Assembly (NCBI GenBank): GCA_963675135.1
Contig: OY776130.1
Location: 63,088,867-63,152,866 of the forward strand
Length of the DNA stretch: 64,000 nt
Source of the DNA: Galeopsis tetrahit
Taxonomy: Eukaryota > Streptophyta > Magnoliopsida > Lamiales > Lamiaceae
Direction of reading: 5' to 3'
The translations under genes were made by a program, and so were the position numbers. Below the pieces are notes generated by a model. That model was not told the origin of the DNA and searched no databases. It saw nothing but the letters and a program-made list of their open reading frames with translations. Positions 44,113 through 55,060 of this stretch are shown piece by piece (the stretch's first letter is position 1; every line of letters begins with the position of its first letter).

Positions 44113-46665
44113 TTATTGGGGTCCTGGGGGGTTAGTCGAGTTCAAAGGGATCCAAATATACATTGGAGTTTTGAACAAGTTTGATCTCTTAAGCTTCCTG
44201 CCAAATTTGTTACAGAATAAGACCTTGTTGTCCTTTTCTGGCCTATCATTCGATTTCGGGTCTACTCGTTTGAGATAGCCTTTCGACTTGATCTCTACTT
44301 GAGCAGGCGCTGGTCTATGATAGTCAGAATAGGGCTTGTATGCATTAGGTCCATACGGTTTATAGACGCGTTTGGGTCTTTCCTCACTAATAATATCATA
44401 TGACAAAGGTGGAGGATATAGGACAGCTTGTGTACGATATTTTGGAGCAACCTGTCTAGGCCTAGACGAGTAGAGTTGAGACTGCCTTATGAAAGGAGGT
44501 CTAGGCTCTTGTCGTCTAGTCTGCGCCTGTCTAGTACTCGTCTCCTCAGGATACCAATCCTCGTATCTGACCTGGTTGGGTCGTCCACGATTAGTGGTCC
44601 TTTGAAGATTAGTTCTAAACGGAACAGGCTTGTTGTTAACATTCTTTTTACCTCCCTTGGTAGTAGGAATGTTAACTCGAGTCTGTTTAGGTTCAGTACC
44701 TTTAGACGGAGTTCTAATATCGTATATCATTGGTCCTTTTCCTTTATCATTTGGCAAAAGTCTTGAGTTATTAGTAGTAGGGTTCTTAATGACTCGAGTA
44801 GACGAGCTAGATGACTCAGCACCTATACCTGTCTTGTCAGCTGGATCTCTATACCTATCTGACAATTCAAGGTTAATCTTTGAAGATTTAACCAGGTCAG
44901 TAAGTTTAAGATCTAGTGCGACAACCTCAGTCTCTAAGAACTTATTACGTTCTTCAAGTCTATTGCACTTGCTCTTTAAAACATTGAACTCATTTTTCTC
45001 AGTTGCATGTGTCTTAAGTAGGTCTTGATATAACCTGTCTGTCAATGCACACTTTTCTTTGAGTTGCCTTAACTCTTCAGTCAAGCGTTCATTTAGGACT
45101 GTTACATTAAGATCTACTTTAGACTGAGCTTCCTTAAGATCAATGATTTCCTGTTTTAATGCAATGTTCTCGTCACTGACTTTAATGAATGCCTGATTAA
45201 CAAGTAGGAGGTCGTCTTCAACAACACTAGTAGAGTGATGAAGACTACTCCCTACTTCACTACTGGCAGTATCACTTTCATCAGTATCTGAATCATCACA
45301 TGATTGAAAAGATGTAGCAGATGATACCTCTTGGTCGATTTTAGCCATGCAGCATAGGCCATCATCTACTATGAATGCTTCATCGTGACCTGGATCGAAC
45401 GGGTAGCTAGATGAGGACGATGGCAACTCGTCTGAATCAGAATCAGAGTCATCATTGGCCATCATTGCCTTCTTGCCACGGTTATATCTTCTTTCCCTTC
45501 GTGCTTTGCGTTCTTCACGATCATCAGTGCTCAGGTCCGGACATTCATAGATGTAGTGACCTGGTTTCTCACAGTTATAGCACAAGAGATCATTAGTAGC
45601 CTTTTTAATATGAGATTTATCCCTACGCTTATCACGTCTATCAGAACGAGTAATCTTCCTATCATCAGACTCTATATCACGTTTGTTACCTTTCGAGACT
45701 TCGTCTCTCCTTTCAGACGAGTTTCGGTCTCGTCTGGTCTTAGACGAGTTCTTAGAGGCAAACCCTCTATGATCTCTATAGAACTTCTTGTATCTACCGA
45801 AACGCTTATTCAGCCTATCAAACTTTCTAACCATGAGGTTCACCTGATCCTTCAGACTAAGATCAGTATCTAACTCGTCTTTCACAGAAGCAGACCTAGT
45901 CTTAGACTTCGACCAGTCTACCTTAGAGGACTTAGACGAACTAGACTTAAAGGCAACGTTCTTAGATACAACATGTTCTTTATCACTACTGGCTAATGGT
46001 TCATCTTCGTCTAAATCAAACTCATGAGCCTTTAGAGTTTGAAACATGGTCTCTGCAGTCCAAGCATCTATGTTTTGGGTATTCTTAACAAGCATCTTTA
46101 CCATTTTCCATCGACTATCAAGGCTTTTAAGAATCCTAAGATTGATCTCACGAGGTGTATATGATTTACCAAGGACTTCCAAGTCATTCATGATCTTAGT
46201 AAAACGAGTATCCAGCTGGTCGATAGTTTCACCAGCTTTCATTCGAAATGATTCAAATCTTTGGACAGCAGTGGATAATTTGCTCTCTTTGATCAGGGTA
46301 GTCCCTTCACAAATGATAGCTAATCTGTCCCACATCTCTTTGGCAGTTTTACATTTTAACACTTTTTCTAGATACTCGTTAGGAAGAGTGTGTAAGATGT
46401 AATTCTTCGCCAAGCTATCCAAATTATTTTGACGCATTTCTTCTGAGGTTAAATCTGACCTGGGTTTCTTGACGAGAGTGCCAACTGGTTTGTCTTTGTC
46501 GAGGGCAGCAGTATTTGGAATCATTGTCACGATTGGGCCCTCGGTGACAACAGAGATCATTAGGTCGTGCGTGGAGCTGAAAATCGCTTTCATTCGCAGC
46601 TTCCAATAGTCGTAGTCCTGAACCTGGAACTTGGGTAACTTGTTAGCGCTGATTTCAAGAGACAT
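44113..46665 (-). CDS. gag: gag of copia C, largely intact
   Basis: ATG 46665 (MSLEISANKLPKFQVQDYDYW) to TAA 44113-44115 gives 850 residues without internal stops. The copia gag region has MWDRLAIICEGTTLIKESKLS, then basic Arg/Lys/Ser/Asp sequence. The zinc knuckle C-YN-C-EKPG-H-YIYE-C is at 45541-45582. An acidic patch, coiled coil (about 45200-44880) and a basic, Pro-rich C-terminus follow. It ends slightly earlier than in A, because the region before the gag stop carries a small change relative to the WVPKT ending. Gag alone could still be made, but the element lacks functional pol. Confidence 0.85.
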   Translation of the reverse strand: MSLEISANKLPKFQVQDYDYWKLRMKAIFSSTHDLMISVVTEGPIVTMIPNTAALDKDKPVGTLVKKPRSDLTSEEMRQNNLDSLAKNYILHTLPNEYLEKVLKCKTAKEMWDRLAIICEGTTLIKESKLSTAVQRFESFRMKAGETIDQLDTRFTKIMNDLEVLGKSYTPREINLRILKSLDSRWKMVKMLVKNTQNIDAWTAETMFQTLKAHEFDLDEDEPLASSDKEHVVSKNVAFKSSSSKSSKVDWSKSKTRSASVKDELDTDLSLKDQVNLMVRKFDRLNKRFGRYKKFYRDHRGFASKNSSKTRRDRNSSERRDEVSKGNKRDIESDDRKITRSDRRDKRRDKSHIKKATNDLLCYNCEKPGHYIYECPDLSTDDREERKARRERRYNRGKKAMMANDDSDSDSDELPSSSSSYPFDPGHDEAFIVDDGLCCMAKIDQEVSSATSFQSCDDSDTDESDTASSEVGSSLHHSTSVVEDDLLLVNQAFIKVSDENIALKQEIIDLKEAQSKVDLNVTVLNERLTEELRQLKEKCALTDRLYQDLLKTHATEKNEFNVLKSKCNRLEERNKFLETEVVALDLKLTDLVKSSKINLELSDRYRDPADKTGIGAESSSSSTRVIKNPTTNNSRLLPNDKGKGPMIYDIRTPSKGTEPKQTRVNIPTTKGGKKNVNNKPVPFRTNLQRTTNRGRPNQVRYEDWYPEETSTRQAQTRRQEPRPPFIRQSQLYSSRPRQVAPKYRTQAVLYPPPLSYDIISEERPKRVYKPYGPNAYKPYSDYHRPAPAQVEIKSKGYLKRVDPKSNDRPEKDNKVLFCNKFGRKLKRSNLFKTPMYIWIPLNSTNPPGPQ

Positions 46666-46791
46666 GTTTAGCAAGTGGATCAGTGCTAATCAGTTTGATG
46701 ATCAAGAACACGTAAGCAACTACAATCACGGACCAAGACTTCACCCTAAGTCTTAAGTCGGTTATCAAGAAACAGCAGTTCGTAAACTACT

Positions 46792-46803
46792 GCTCTGATA
46801 CCA
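46792..46803 (-). promoter_or_regulatory. Primer binding site of copia C
   Basis: GCTCTGATACCA on the plus strand is TGGTATCAGAGC on the minus strand, two bases from the LTR. It is complementary to initiator tRNA-Met. Confidence 0.95.
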
Positions 46804-46805
46804 CT

Positions 46806-48072
46806 TGTAGGTCCCCAAAGTTGAGTTAATATCGAGTAAGCTAGTGAAAATGTCTAGAGGGGGGTGAATAGACTTTTCAAAATTCTTTCGATATATTAGA
46901 GTACAATGCGGAAATCAGAATATATCAATGACCCCAATTCAAGTTTATACTCAACTTCTTATATTCGAGAACTCTGTTTTATGTATACTCAACTAGTCTT
47001 GTTCAGATAAGTAGTTAAACAACTAAACAGTTAATCAATTAAACACAAACAAAACAGTAAAGTAAACAACACACAACGATTTTATAGTGGTTCGACAACT
47101 TGTCTACGTCCACTCTCACAAACCCAGTTGTGAAGTTTCTATTAACTCGTCCAATGGAGTAATATGTGTGTTCTTGTAATTTTAAGTCCCAAGAAACAAG
47201 ATTTAGATCTTCTCGAATATACTACCAAGTATATCTTCGATCTTACTAGAGATTTACAAGTATCTAGCAACTTGAAAATAGTAAACAAAAAAAACTTATT
47301 CAGTAGCAGTCTTCTTTGTTCTTCACTTGTCTTCTGACTTGCTTTCTGGACTTCAAAATAACTCTGAGAGTGTTTGCTTCGAATGCTTCAATAATGCTTC
47401 AGTAATCAAGTATTGCAGTAGTCTTTAATCAAATAGTACCTTGGGTATTTATAGACTTCTGATTTCAAGAACTTGTCAGTTGTAACCAACTCTTCTTGAA
47501 AACTATCTTCATAACTGTTACTCTTTATCTATCCACGCGTTTAATTAGTTATTTCTAACTAATTCTTCAATCCTTATCTTTCCAACGCGCTTGAATAACT
47601 AACTTCAATTATTATGTTGACTTGTCTTGTCTTCACGATCGCACCTGTCTTGTGTAGTAGACTTCTTCTTCTTCTTGTGTGTCCTTCTTCAGTAGTAGAC
47701 TTAGTAACAATTAATCTAATCCTAACAAGACTATTACATTACATTAAGCTTTATAACACAGCTTAGTCAACTTAGAATCTATACAATGAATATACATGAA
47801 CATAAAAGAAAACTTGAGCTTCTATACAATGTTTATCATAGCTCAATAACAACCTAAACAATTAATACAAAGTACTTATAATTCGTACTTGTCTTTTGTT
47901 ATTTTGACAATACTTGTCTTGTGTGAACTCTACTGGTCTGTACAAGATGACTTCTCTTAACTAGACTAGATCAGTCAACACTTAGAAAATATTCAAACTA
48001 CTTTTGGCTTATCAAAACTTCATCTTTATCTTTTCATCATTTAGGACTTGTTCTAGGATTCATATCCCAACA
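46806..48072 (-). repeat. 5' LTR of copia C
   Basis: 1267 bp, 23 bp longer than the 3' LTR because of one gap near 46912. The minus-strand TATA box TATAAATA is at 47446-47453. It is followed by AAAAA (48073-48077), the target duplication. Confidence 0.95.
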
Positions 48073-48171
48073 AAAAAAAAATTAAATTAAAAGGGCAGAT
48101 TGGTCTATTTATGTCCAATTTGATCCTATTAGAAACAAAAAAATAACCTATTCCCTATTAGAAATTTTTTT

Positions 48172-48321
48172 GAGTGAAATGACTCTAACAAGAATTTCCC
48201 CATCAAAATTCTTTATTTTTTGGAATCACCATTCCTTAAGGAATTAGAATTCCACGTAAAAAAATATATCAATAGTGAGATTAGGAATGGGGTTAGTTAT
48301 TAATAGAGTCATTTCACTACT
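48172..48321. repeat. Short inverted repeat between two MULE-like elements
   Basis: AGTGAAATGACTCTA near 48174 has its inverse TAGAGTCATTTCACT near 48304. They enclose about 110 bp with further GGAAT/ATTCC inversions. It may be a small MITE; no duplication was identified. Confidence 0.4.
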
Positions 48322-48329
48322 AGTTTAAT

Positions 48330-49515
48330 CTAATTGAACCTCCTGCATATTTTCTTGTCTAATAGAGTCAAATTGAAAAATGTAAGACAATTATACCCTT
48401 TCATTAATTTGAAACAATTCGAAATTCTGAATTTAAATTAACAGGTCAACTAAATCCCCTAATTAGATATAAACAAAGGATCTCGAAAATTGCGTAATTT
48501 AAGGAGCTTCCAAAAATTTAAAAATTTTCTAAAGAGTAGGTATCCTCATTAATTCGTTTAACTTGCTTGAGCTTTGAGATTTTTGCAGTCTGCATTTACT
48601 TCCAGCGATTGTTTCATCTTTCTCTGTATTTTCCGGCGACGAGTTTGACAATTCGCCACATCAGGTAATCCGATCATATATGTGTAAAGGAAAAATATGA
48701 ATTAAGTACTGCATATATATGTCGTAACATGATTATATATGTGTTAGTGCATATAGAGATGTGTAGACTAAAAAATATGAAAGCATACGAGCAGAGAAAT
48801 TTGAACTAATAATTCTTTAATTCAAATAAGGAGCATAAAAAATATATGGAGGGGAATAGTGCATGGTATTGTAATCTATGCACATAGAACTGCATGTCTA
48901 TATGTGAGTAAAGGCAAAATGTGAAGTAAGTAGTGCAATTCTATGGCGTACCATGTATTTAACATGCATATGCATATGCATTGTGCAGTGCACGCTCTCT
49001 TATATGCATTGTGCAATTAACTTGTTTTTCCCATTGAAATCAATGTTGCAGAAAATAATATAATCCATTTGAAACCTTGACGATATTGACAGCCTGTTCA
49101 ACGCAAATATATTGGAAAACTGATTAATGGATGCACTAAAATACGTAATATACATAGGAGAAATTAAATCAAAAATTGAATTTACGATATGAATATTGCT
49201 GGTTGAACAAGTACTGCATATATCCGATGAAATCAATGATTGGTTTGATGAGATGAACAATAATCGAAAGATAAACAACAAAATATAAGAATTGGATACG
49301 TACTGTGCAGACGAATCTTGATATAATATCAATATGACTGATCTAATTCTGATCTCAGGCGAATCGGAGAAATAGAATCAGAGATATTGAAATTGAAATT
49401 GAAATGCGAATTTGGAAAAAAAATTATGGTGCTTAACAAGAATCTGAGGGAATACTTTGGTATTTTTTGCTTTAATTTGACTCTATTAGAAAATTATACA
49501 TCTTGGTGTTTCTAT
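48330..49515. mobile_element. Non-autonomous MULE-like element
   Basis: The inverted ends share TCTAATAGAGTCAAATT (48358 plus, and its inverse near 49480). They are flanked by 9-bp near-identical repeats TAGTTTAAT (48321-48329) and TAGCTTAAT (49516-49524). The right end is almost identical over about 50 bp to the end at 3439. The interior has no convincing ORF. It contains TGCATATATATG-type repeats and a short CG-richer stretch near 48590-48660 that may be captured DNA. Confidence 0.6.
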
Positions 49516-49524
49516 TAGCTTAAT

Positions 49525-49948
49525 GGGTTCTAATAGTGGACTTATTAGACAATAATCTCTTAGAGGAATGGGCCCATGAATGTTCATTCCATTCCAAGCC
49601 TATTACCGCATACCAATCATGCCCTCAGTGTTATATCCATATACGTCATCTTAATAAATCACATTTAGTAATCTCAACTAAAGTTTAATCCCGATCCCAA
49701 AATAAATAGATTTGAAAGTATCATTTGGCTGAAATCAGAATTTGGATCGCAAAGTTGCATAACTTTCTGAGAATCTCAACCAAAGTTGAACTAGGATAAA
49801 AGATGTTAATGACTAGAACTCAAAATATTCATATTTGAGATTACTCTCAAAACTTATTTTATAAACCTAGGCTAAATGTTGAGTCCGGACAAAGACTAAT
49901 GGCAGTACAAGCAAAACTCATCACTGGGAGCATACGTAGAAAGTATAC
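49525..49948. other. Intergenic stretch
   Basis: No gene seen. Confidence 0.5.
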
Positions 49949-49956
49949 CTTCTCGA

Positions 49957-50131
49957 TTTTTTATTTTTTTTTAAAGTCCAAACTTAAATTTATTGAACAA
50001 CTACAATTATCACTAGGTAAGCTCTCCACAAAGGTTTGGGGGTCAGACCATACATGAGAACTTGGAAAATCCCTAGCAGCTCTAGCAAGTCGATGTGCCT
50101 TTTCATTAGCCTCTCGACAGACAAATTTAAT
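49957..50131 (-). mobile_element. 5'-truncated LINE fragment (RNase H-like C-terminus)
   Basis: The minus strand encodes about 50 residues of the C-terminal end of a plant non-LTR retrotransposon: REANEKAHRLARAARDF, the RNase H tail with the conserved A-H-x-L-A pattern. The 3' end is followed by an A-rich tail (T-rich on plus, 49957-49974). CTTCTCGA at 49949-49956 and 50132-50139 is a plausible 8-bp target duplication. Confidence 0.7.
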
Positions 50132-50139
50132 CTTCTCGA

Positions 50140-50720
50140 ATATGTTAAGAACTCATAATTGTCAGACATGTAGATTTTTTTTTTAATAAAGATCAATCTC
50201 GGAGAGAAATCAGCTCTCCTACGCTCGTACACATTCTTTAAAAAAAAAATTATTGATCTCAAACACTTCTTAAAAACAGATAAAAAAATCCCCATCTAAC
50301 CTCGGAGTGTTTGTTAGGTAAAAATCAATCCCTATTTTGATCTTGATACTTTCTAAAGAAAGTAGATTAGTTTTCGTCCGAACTTGAGCATACTTGGGAC
50401 GAAAGACCAATTTAATTCTAATAATTGGTCACAACAAATTAAAATCAAAGGACGTGTGTCCTCAAATTTAATTTGAACCGTAGGGAGTCTCTTGAATTAA
50501 CTCAACAAAGTATAATTTATTATTAGAGGTTTCTTATTAAATTAAGGTCTTGAATTTTAAGTTCTAAATAATTGGTTTATTAACTTTCAAATTTTATACA
50601 TGCTTCCTTATTATTAAAATTGAATTTTAAAATTTAGTAATTGATTTTGAAATTGTATTAAGATTCTTTCAAAGAAAAAATATTGAGCTTAATTCGAGAG
50701 TCTAGAGTCTATATCATTTA
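50140..50720. other. AT-rich intergenic stretch
   Basis: No gene seen. Poly-A and poly-T runs only. Confidence 0.5.
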
Positions 50721-50723
50721 AAA

Positions 50724-51100
50724 GTAGGATAGACCCGTACAAGTATTCAACTTAAAATATTGAAATCAATCGGTATGAGATAAGGATGAATTAAAAAGTC
50801 ATTGTCACCTTCATTTCTTTTGATTTTATATAGAACAATCTATTTTGTGTTTCATGAGACGATTTCAGTAGGATAGACTCGTACAAGTATTCAGCTCAAA
50901 ATATTAAAATCAGTCGGTATGAGATGGGGATGAATTAAAAAGTGATTGCCACCTTTCTTTTTGGTTTTATATAGAACAAACTATTTTGTGTTTCATGGGA
51001 CGATTTCAATAGGATAGACTTGTACAAGTATTCAACTCAAAATATTAAAGTCAGTCGATATGAAATGAGGATGAACTAAAAAATTAAATTGCAAAGTACA
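50724..51100. repeat. About 140-bp degenerate tandem repeat, three units
   Basis: Units start at 50724, 50868 and 51009 with (G/A)TAGGATAGAC(C/T)(C/T)GTACAAGTATTC. Each contains AGTCGGTATGAGAT-like sequence and TATTTTGTGTTTCATG. The same sequence is found once at 1-60. Confidence 0.8.
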
Positions 51101-51232
51101 CTGATTAATTACACAAGAAAATTAATAGGAGGATTATAATTTACACAATTAAAGTCAAAATAAAATTAAAAAATAATAAATATTAAGTATACAGTACTTT
51201 ACCAATCTTAATTGTTTAATTGCCTTAAAAAA

Positions 51233-51500
51233 ATTTGATCATGCCAAACGAGTCACCCATGGGCTGTCGGGCCAAAACCACCCTATCCTATTAGGCCCAT
51301 TGGACCCATCAAATCGGATTAAATGGGCCCGATTCTATATGAGTTTATGATTTTAGAGTCCAATTCATAGTGGACTCCGAGTTGATCGGGCCAACCCATC
51401 TGATCGGCCTCAAATTGGCGGCCACTTTTCTCCATTTAATTTATTGTGTATATATGTTCACGAAAATTGGGAACTATGTTGATTAATTACACACACAAAA
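51233..51500. repeat. Dispersed repeat, copy 2
   Basis: This is a diverged copy of 236-510, with shared runs CCTATTAGGCCCATTGGACC and TTCTCCATTTAAT. It lies beside the tandem repeat in the same order as at the left edge. Confidence 0.7.
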
Positions 51501-51911
51501 AATAAAAAAATAATAATTTAGTAATTGAACTTGAAATTTTATGAAGATTTTAAACTTGTTGCATAGAAGATGGTATTTGTAAGGATCAGAAATACATATA
51601 TTCATTAAAATATATGGTCTTAATTGAAATATAAATTTCTTTTAAACAGTAATTAGTTAATTCATCGGTACACTTTAAAATGATTGAAATGTAAGATACA
51701 TGATAGGATAAAAAAATATATATATTCATAGTGATATAAGATTTGCTAAAATGACATATGATGTTGATAGATGAAAGGGTCCACACACGTGCATATTAAA
51801 TATTAAGAGTTTAAGGTCTCGACGTGTGATCCTGAAAAATCTTTGATAGTCTCATTAGAGGCATAAGAAAGCCAATCTATATTTGGCTTGGAGTTGTTTG
51901 ACTTATCTAGA
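51501..51911. other. AT-rich intergenic stretch
   Basis: No gene seen. Confidence 0.5.
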
Positions 51912-51920
51912 TATTTAGAA

Positions 51921-52289
51921 GGGATTAAAGTTTTTTTAGTCCTTTAAGTTGGACTAATTTTAAATTTGGTCCCGATGGAATACACATTTTGATTTTAGTT
52001 CCATAAGTTGGTCGAAATTTTGAATTCAGTCTAATTAATTACTACAATTTGAGGTAAATAAATCGATCAAATTCACTGATTTTTGCATTTTTCTGCACAT
52101 GAGCAAATTCACAGTTGATTTGAATTGCACACGAGCTAAGAATTTGACCGGTTTATTTACCTACAATGGTAGTAATTGGACTGAATTCAAAATTTCAGCC
52201 AACTTATGGGACCAAAATCAAAATGTGTATTCCATCAGGACCAAATTCAAAATTAGTCAAACTTAAAGGACTAAAAAAACTATAATCCC
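51921..52289. mobile_element. Mutator-type foldback MITE with 9-bp target duplication
   Basis: Long inverted ends (about 150 bp, mostly matching) begin GGGATTAAAGTTTTTTTAGT and end with the inverse ...AAAACTATAATCCC. They are flanked by exact 9-bp repeats TATTTAGAA at 51912-51920 and 52290-52298. No coding capacity. Confidence 0.9.
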
Positions 52290-52298
52290 TATTTAGAA

Positions 52299-52949
52299 AT
52301 TATGTGTTTTCTATTCCAAAGTTTACGAAGGAGCTTTAAGGCAAAATTTTGATGTTGGTTCATCGTCAAGTTTCCACTGCTTCCTAATTTTTCTTTTTAA
52401 CGATTGAATTTTTAATCCAAATCCGTGCATGGGATACTTATAAGTTGTAAAGGCCAACTGCTATGTCTCTATTATTTCTTTCTTTGTATTTTTTGTTGAG
52501 TGAATAAAAAACTTCATTTTATCTCTCTGAGACATATATCCACTCTCTTTGTTACGGAGTATATCTCAAAATTTTCCCATCCTATTTACATTATTGGTTG
52601 CAAATATAGGTGGAAATATCAAGATCTTAAATTTGTGAAAATATTCGGAACCAAGGTTCCGTTGTTGACAGTGGACCCTTCACTTTTATATATATATATA
52701 TATATTTTTTTTTTCGTGATTATTTATGTATTTTTTTTTATTGAGACGTGTTTTAAGATTATTTGCACACTCCTACAATATAGAAACAATTCTTAAAATT
52801 AATACCCTGGTCACTTATATTATTTTATTTTCAAAATTGATACTCATATTTTACCCACATTTTTCTCTACCTTTCACTAAATTATATTTTACACCTCACT
52901 AAATCACTCAAAATATTTCACACTTATTTGACCTCACACCCCCCACTAA
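52299..52949. other. AT-rich intergenic stretch with TA microsatellite
   Basis: There is a short (TA)n run near 52687-52705 and T-runs. No gene seen. Confidence 0.5.
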
Positions 52950-53039
52950 ATTTATTTTCTTAAAAAGTGAGCCGACCAAGCAAGACATCACGAGATTTAT
53001 TTTCTTAAAAAGTGAGCCGACCAAGCAAGACATCACGAG
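52950..53039. repeat. Perfect 45-bp tandem duplication
   Basis: 52950-52994 and 52995-53039 are identical, starting ATTTATTTTCTTAAAAAG. Exact identity indicates a recent event. Confidence 0.95.
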
Positions 53040-53340
53040 ACAGGGGAGTATATTTAAGTTCTACGTTTATCTAATACTAGTAACTAATGTCTCTACAGAG
53101 TTGCAAGTTAAATTTTAACATTGTTTCGATTAGTACGAGGCGGAACAATCAAAATTAATTATCTTCAAAATATTAAAAAAAAATCGTTAAATTTAAATTT
53201 AATTAAATATATTGAAATTTTTATAATGAAATATTTTTGTAGGTACAATATTATTTTATTTTTTATAGATGATGTAAATCGGGCCCCCCAATCTAAAATT
53301 TGTGGGTTCGTTGACTTGAACGAATTTTAGGCAAATATTT

Positions 53341-55060
53341 TGACTAACTACTTCCCCTCAAGCATAAGGGATCGTAGTAGTATGCACGTAAGTATTTCGA
53401 CCAAGTAGTATCGAACCACGGGAGATGGGCTAGTGCAATGGATCCCTAGAGTTGTATGTTGTCATAACTAATGTAGCTACGATTTCGGGAGCTGGATGCA
53501 AAACTAAAGCTAAATAATAATCTAAAGACAATAAATTAAACTAAACACAATCTTAATAAGTAAAATTAACTACTAAACTAAGAAAACGAGAAAATGACAA
53601 TTAAAGTAAAGAACAACTACGAATCTAAATTCGGAGAAGTGCAAAGGTTGGGAATGCTTCGGGTGTTCTCTACCTAGTGAAATCGAGTGGGATTGTTTAT
53701 ACCGTTTTTATGCTTCAATTTTGACTTGCTAAGAGCATCAAGATGCTAGGATGAAAATTGTTTCCCTTCGGGTACTATAGCCTTACGTCTAAGGTGTTCC
53801 CAAACCCGATAATAAGACTTCTTCCTAATCCTCACCAACTACCCAAATAATCATTCAAGTAATTAACGTCTCTTAATGGGGGTTCTAATACGATTAACTC
53901 TCTCTCGACGAATTAAAAGTATAATAAACGCATTTGTATACCAACAACTCACACCATAAATTTAAACATGTTCATGTAACTCTCGTCTACGCTAAACATT
54001 CCTCAAAATACGGATTAATAGAAGCTAATACACAAAGCACCAATAAAACCCAATAAGAGAAGCAATAATCCAAATACCAACAATAATCGAAGCATAAACA
54101 ATTTCAACACTCAATATTTACATTGTTTCAAACACCCAAAGCATAAAAATCTTAGCCCATGGTATTTGAGAAAACATCCATGGCTAAAACAACAAAATAA
54201 AACATGAAAATGAAATTTACCAAACAAAGCTTAAATAAAAGAAAAATAGCACCTTGTGAGTCTTGAAATTCTTCAATTCTTACAAGAAAATGAAATACCC
54301 AAATGATTCTAAACTAAAAAGCATAAAAACTATTTAATGGTGTTTTACGAGAGAAGCTCCTCAAACCTAAGCTATCCCCATGTTGTGTGTGTGAAAATAT
54401 GAGTTAGGGTTTTAGTGTGTAAAAGTGAGGCCAAAAAACTCTCCTTTACTAACTAAGTTTGAAGCTATTTAAAGCTTTCAAGAGTGTGTGAGATGAAATT
54501 AGCATTTAGGTCCTTGAAGTTCTTCCAAAATTCGCGAAATTCCCCCAAAAACGTAAGTTCAAACGGTCAATCGAGTGGGCCAAACGGTCAACCGAGTCGA
54601 GTGAACATACAGTGGGATTTTGGGCTGCAGAACTCAAACGGCCGCCAGTGTGGATCCAAATGGCCGCCCGTTTTTAAGTCACTCGGCCGCCAGTTTGGAT
54701 CCAAACGGCCGCCCGTTTGACTTGGGAATTCTTGAAAGTTTCTGGAAGTCCACCTCACTCGGCCGCCATTGTGGGACCACTCGGTCGACTGTTTGACATC
54801 TGCTCCTTGGACTTTTTCTTCTATTTTCCTTGGCTTTTCTTGCTCGTCCTCCAACCGAACTTCACTTCCCATGCGCCAATGCTCGATTTTCCTATAAAAT
54901 GGACTATTTCACCTTGTTTCCTACACTTTGAACACATTTCTTGACGACAAGGTTAGTAGCACAATTTCTATCAATTACGACCAAAATCACATCAAAATGC
55001 TACAATAATATAGCAATAATGAGCACAAATACGAACAATCTCACACCTAATCATCCGTCA
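53341..55060 (-). repeat. LTR-like or solo-LTR-like segment, unclassified
   Basis: The segment begins TGACTAACTACTTCCCC and ends ATCATCCGTCA, so both strands start TG and end CA. It differs in composition from its surroundings and contains three GC-rich CGGCCGCC blocks (54639, 54684, 54760). The first two are 45 bp apart, each with a second GGCCGCCCGTTT. No 5-bp target duplication and no internal coding region were found. The minus orientation is a guess from the A-rich internal part. Confidence 0.35.

Larger units (their letters stand above)
4887..48072 (-). mobile_element. Copia retrotransposon C (Sirevirus-like), minus strand, oldest copia of the nest
   Basis: It has matching LTRs at 46806-48072 (5') and 4887-6130 (3'), termini TGTTGGG...CCTACA on the minus strand, and an AAAAA target duplication (4882-4886 and 48073-48077). 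In element order it carries the primer site, gag, pol, a spacer with 23-bp repeats, a third ORF, a polypurine tract and the 3' LTR. Its own DNA totals about 13.3 kb and is split within the third ORF by elements B and A. About 17 substitutions separate its LTRs by eye, the most of the three. gag-pol and ORF3 carry several stops and frameshifts, so it is not autonomous. Confidence 0.92.
3439..48161. mobile_element. Non-autonomous MULE-like element with captured gene fragment, split by nested copia insertions
   Basis: The left inverted end (3439-about 3515) begins CTAATAGAAACATTAAG and contains TTCTAATAGAGTCAAATT. The right end, after the copia block, is on the opposite strand at about 48084-48161 and contains TTCTAATAGGATCAAATT. 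Both run inward to a (T)ACCCTT/GCCCTT string. The left end is nearly identical over about 50 bp to the terminus of the element at 48330-49515. Without the copia stack the element is about 1.5 kb and carries a UGT fragment, which fits a Pack-MULE. No 9-bp target duplication was found, so the exact ends are uncertain. Confidence 0.55.

Noticed and set aside
53341..55060. Confident solo LTR
   Set aside because: TG...CA termini are present, but no target duplication or partner could be found.
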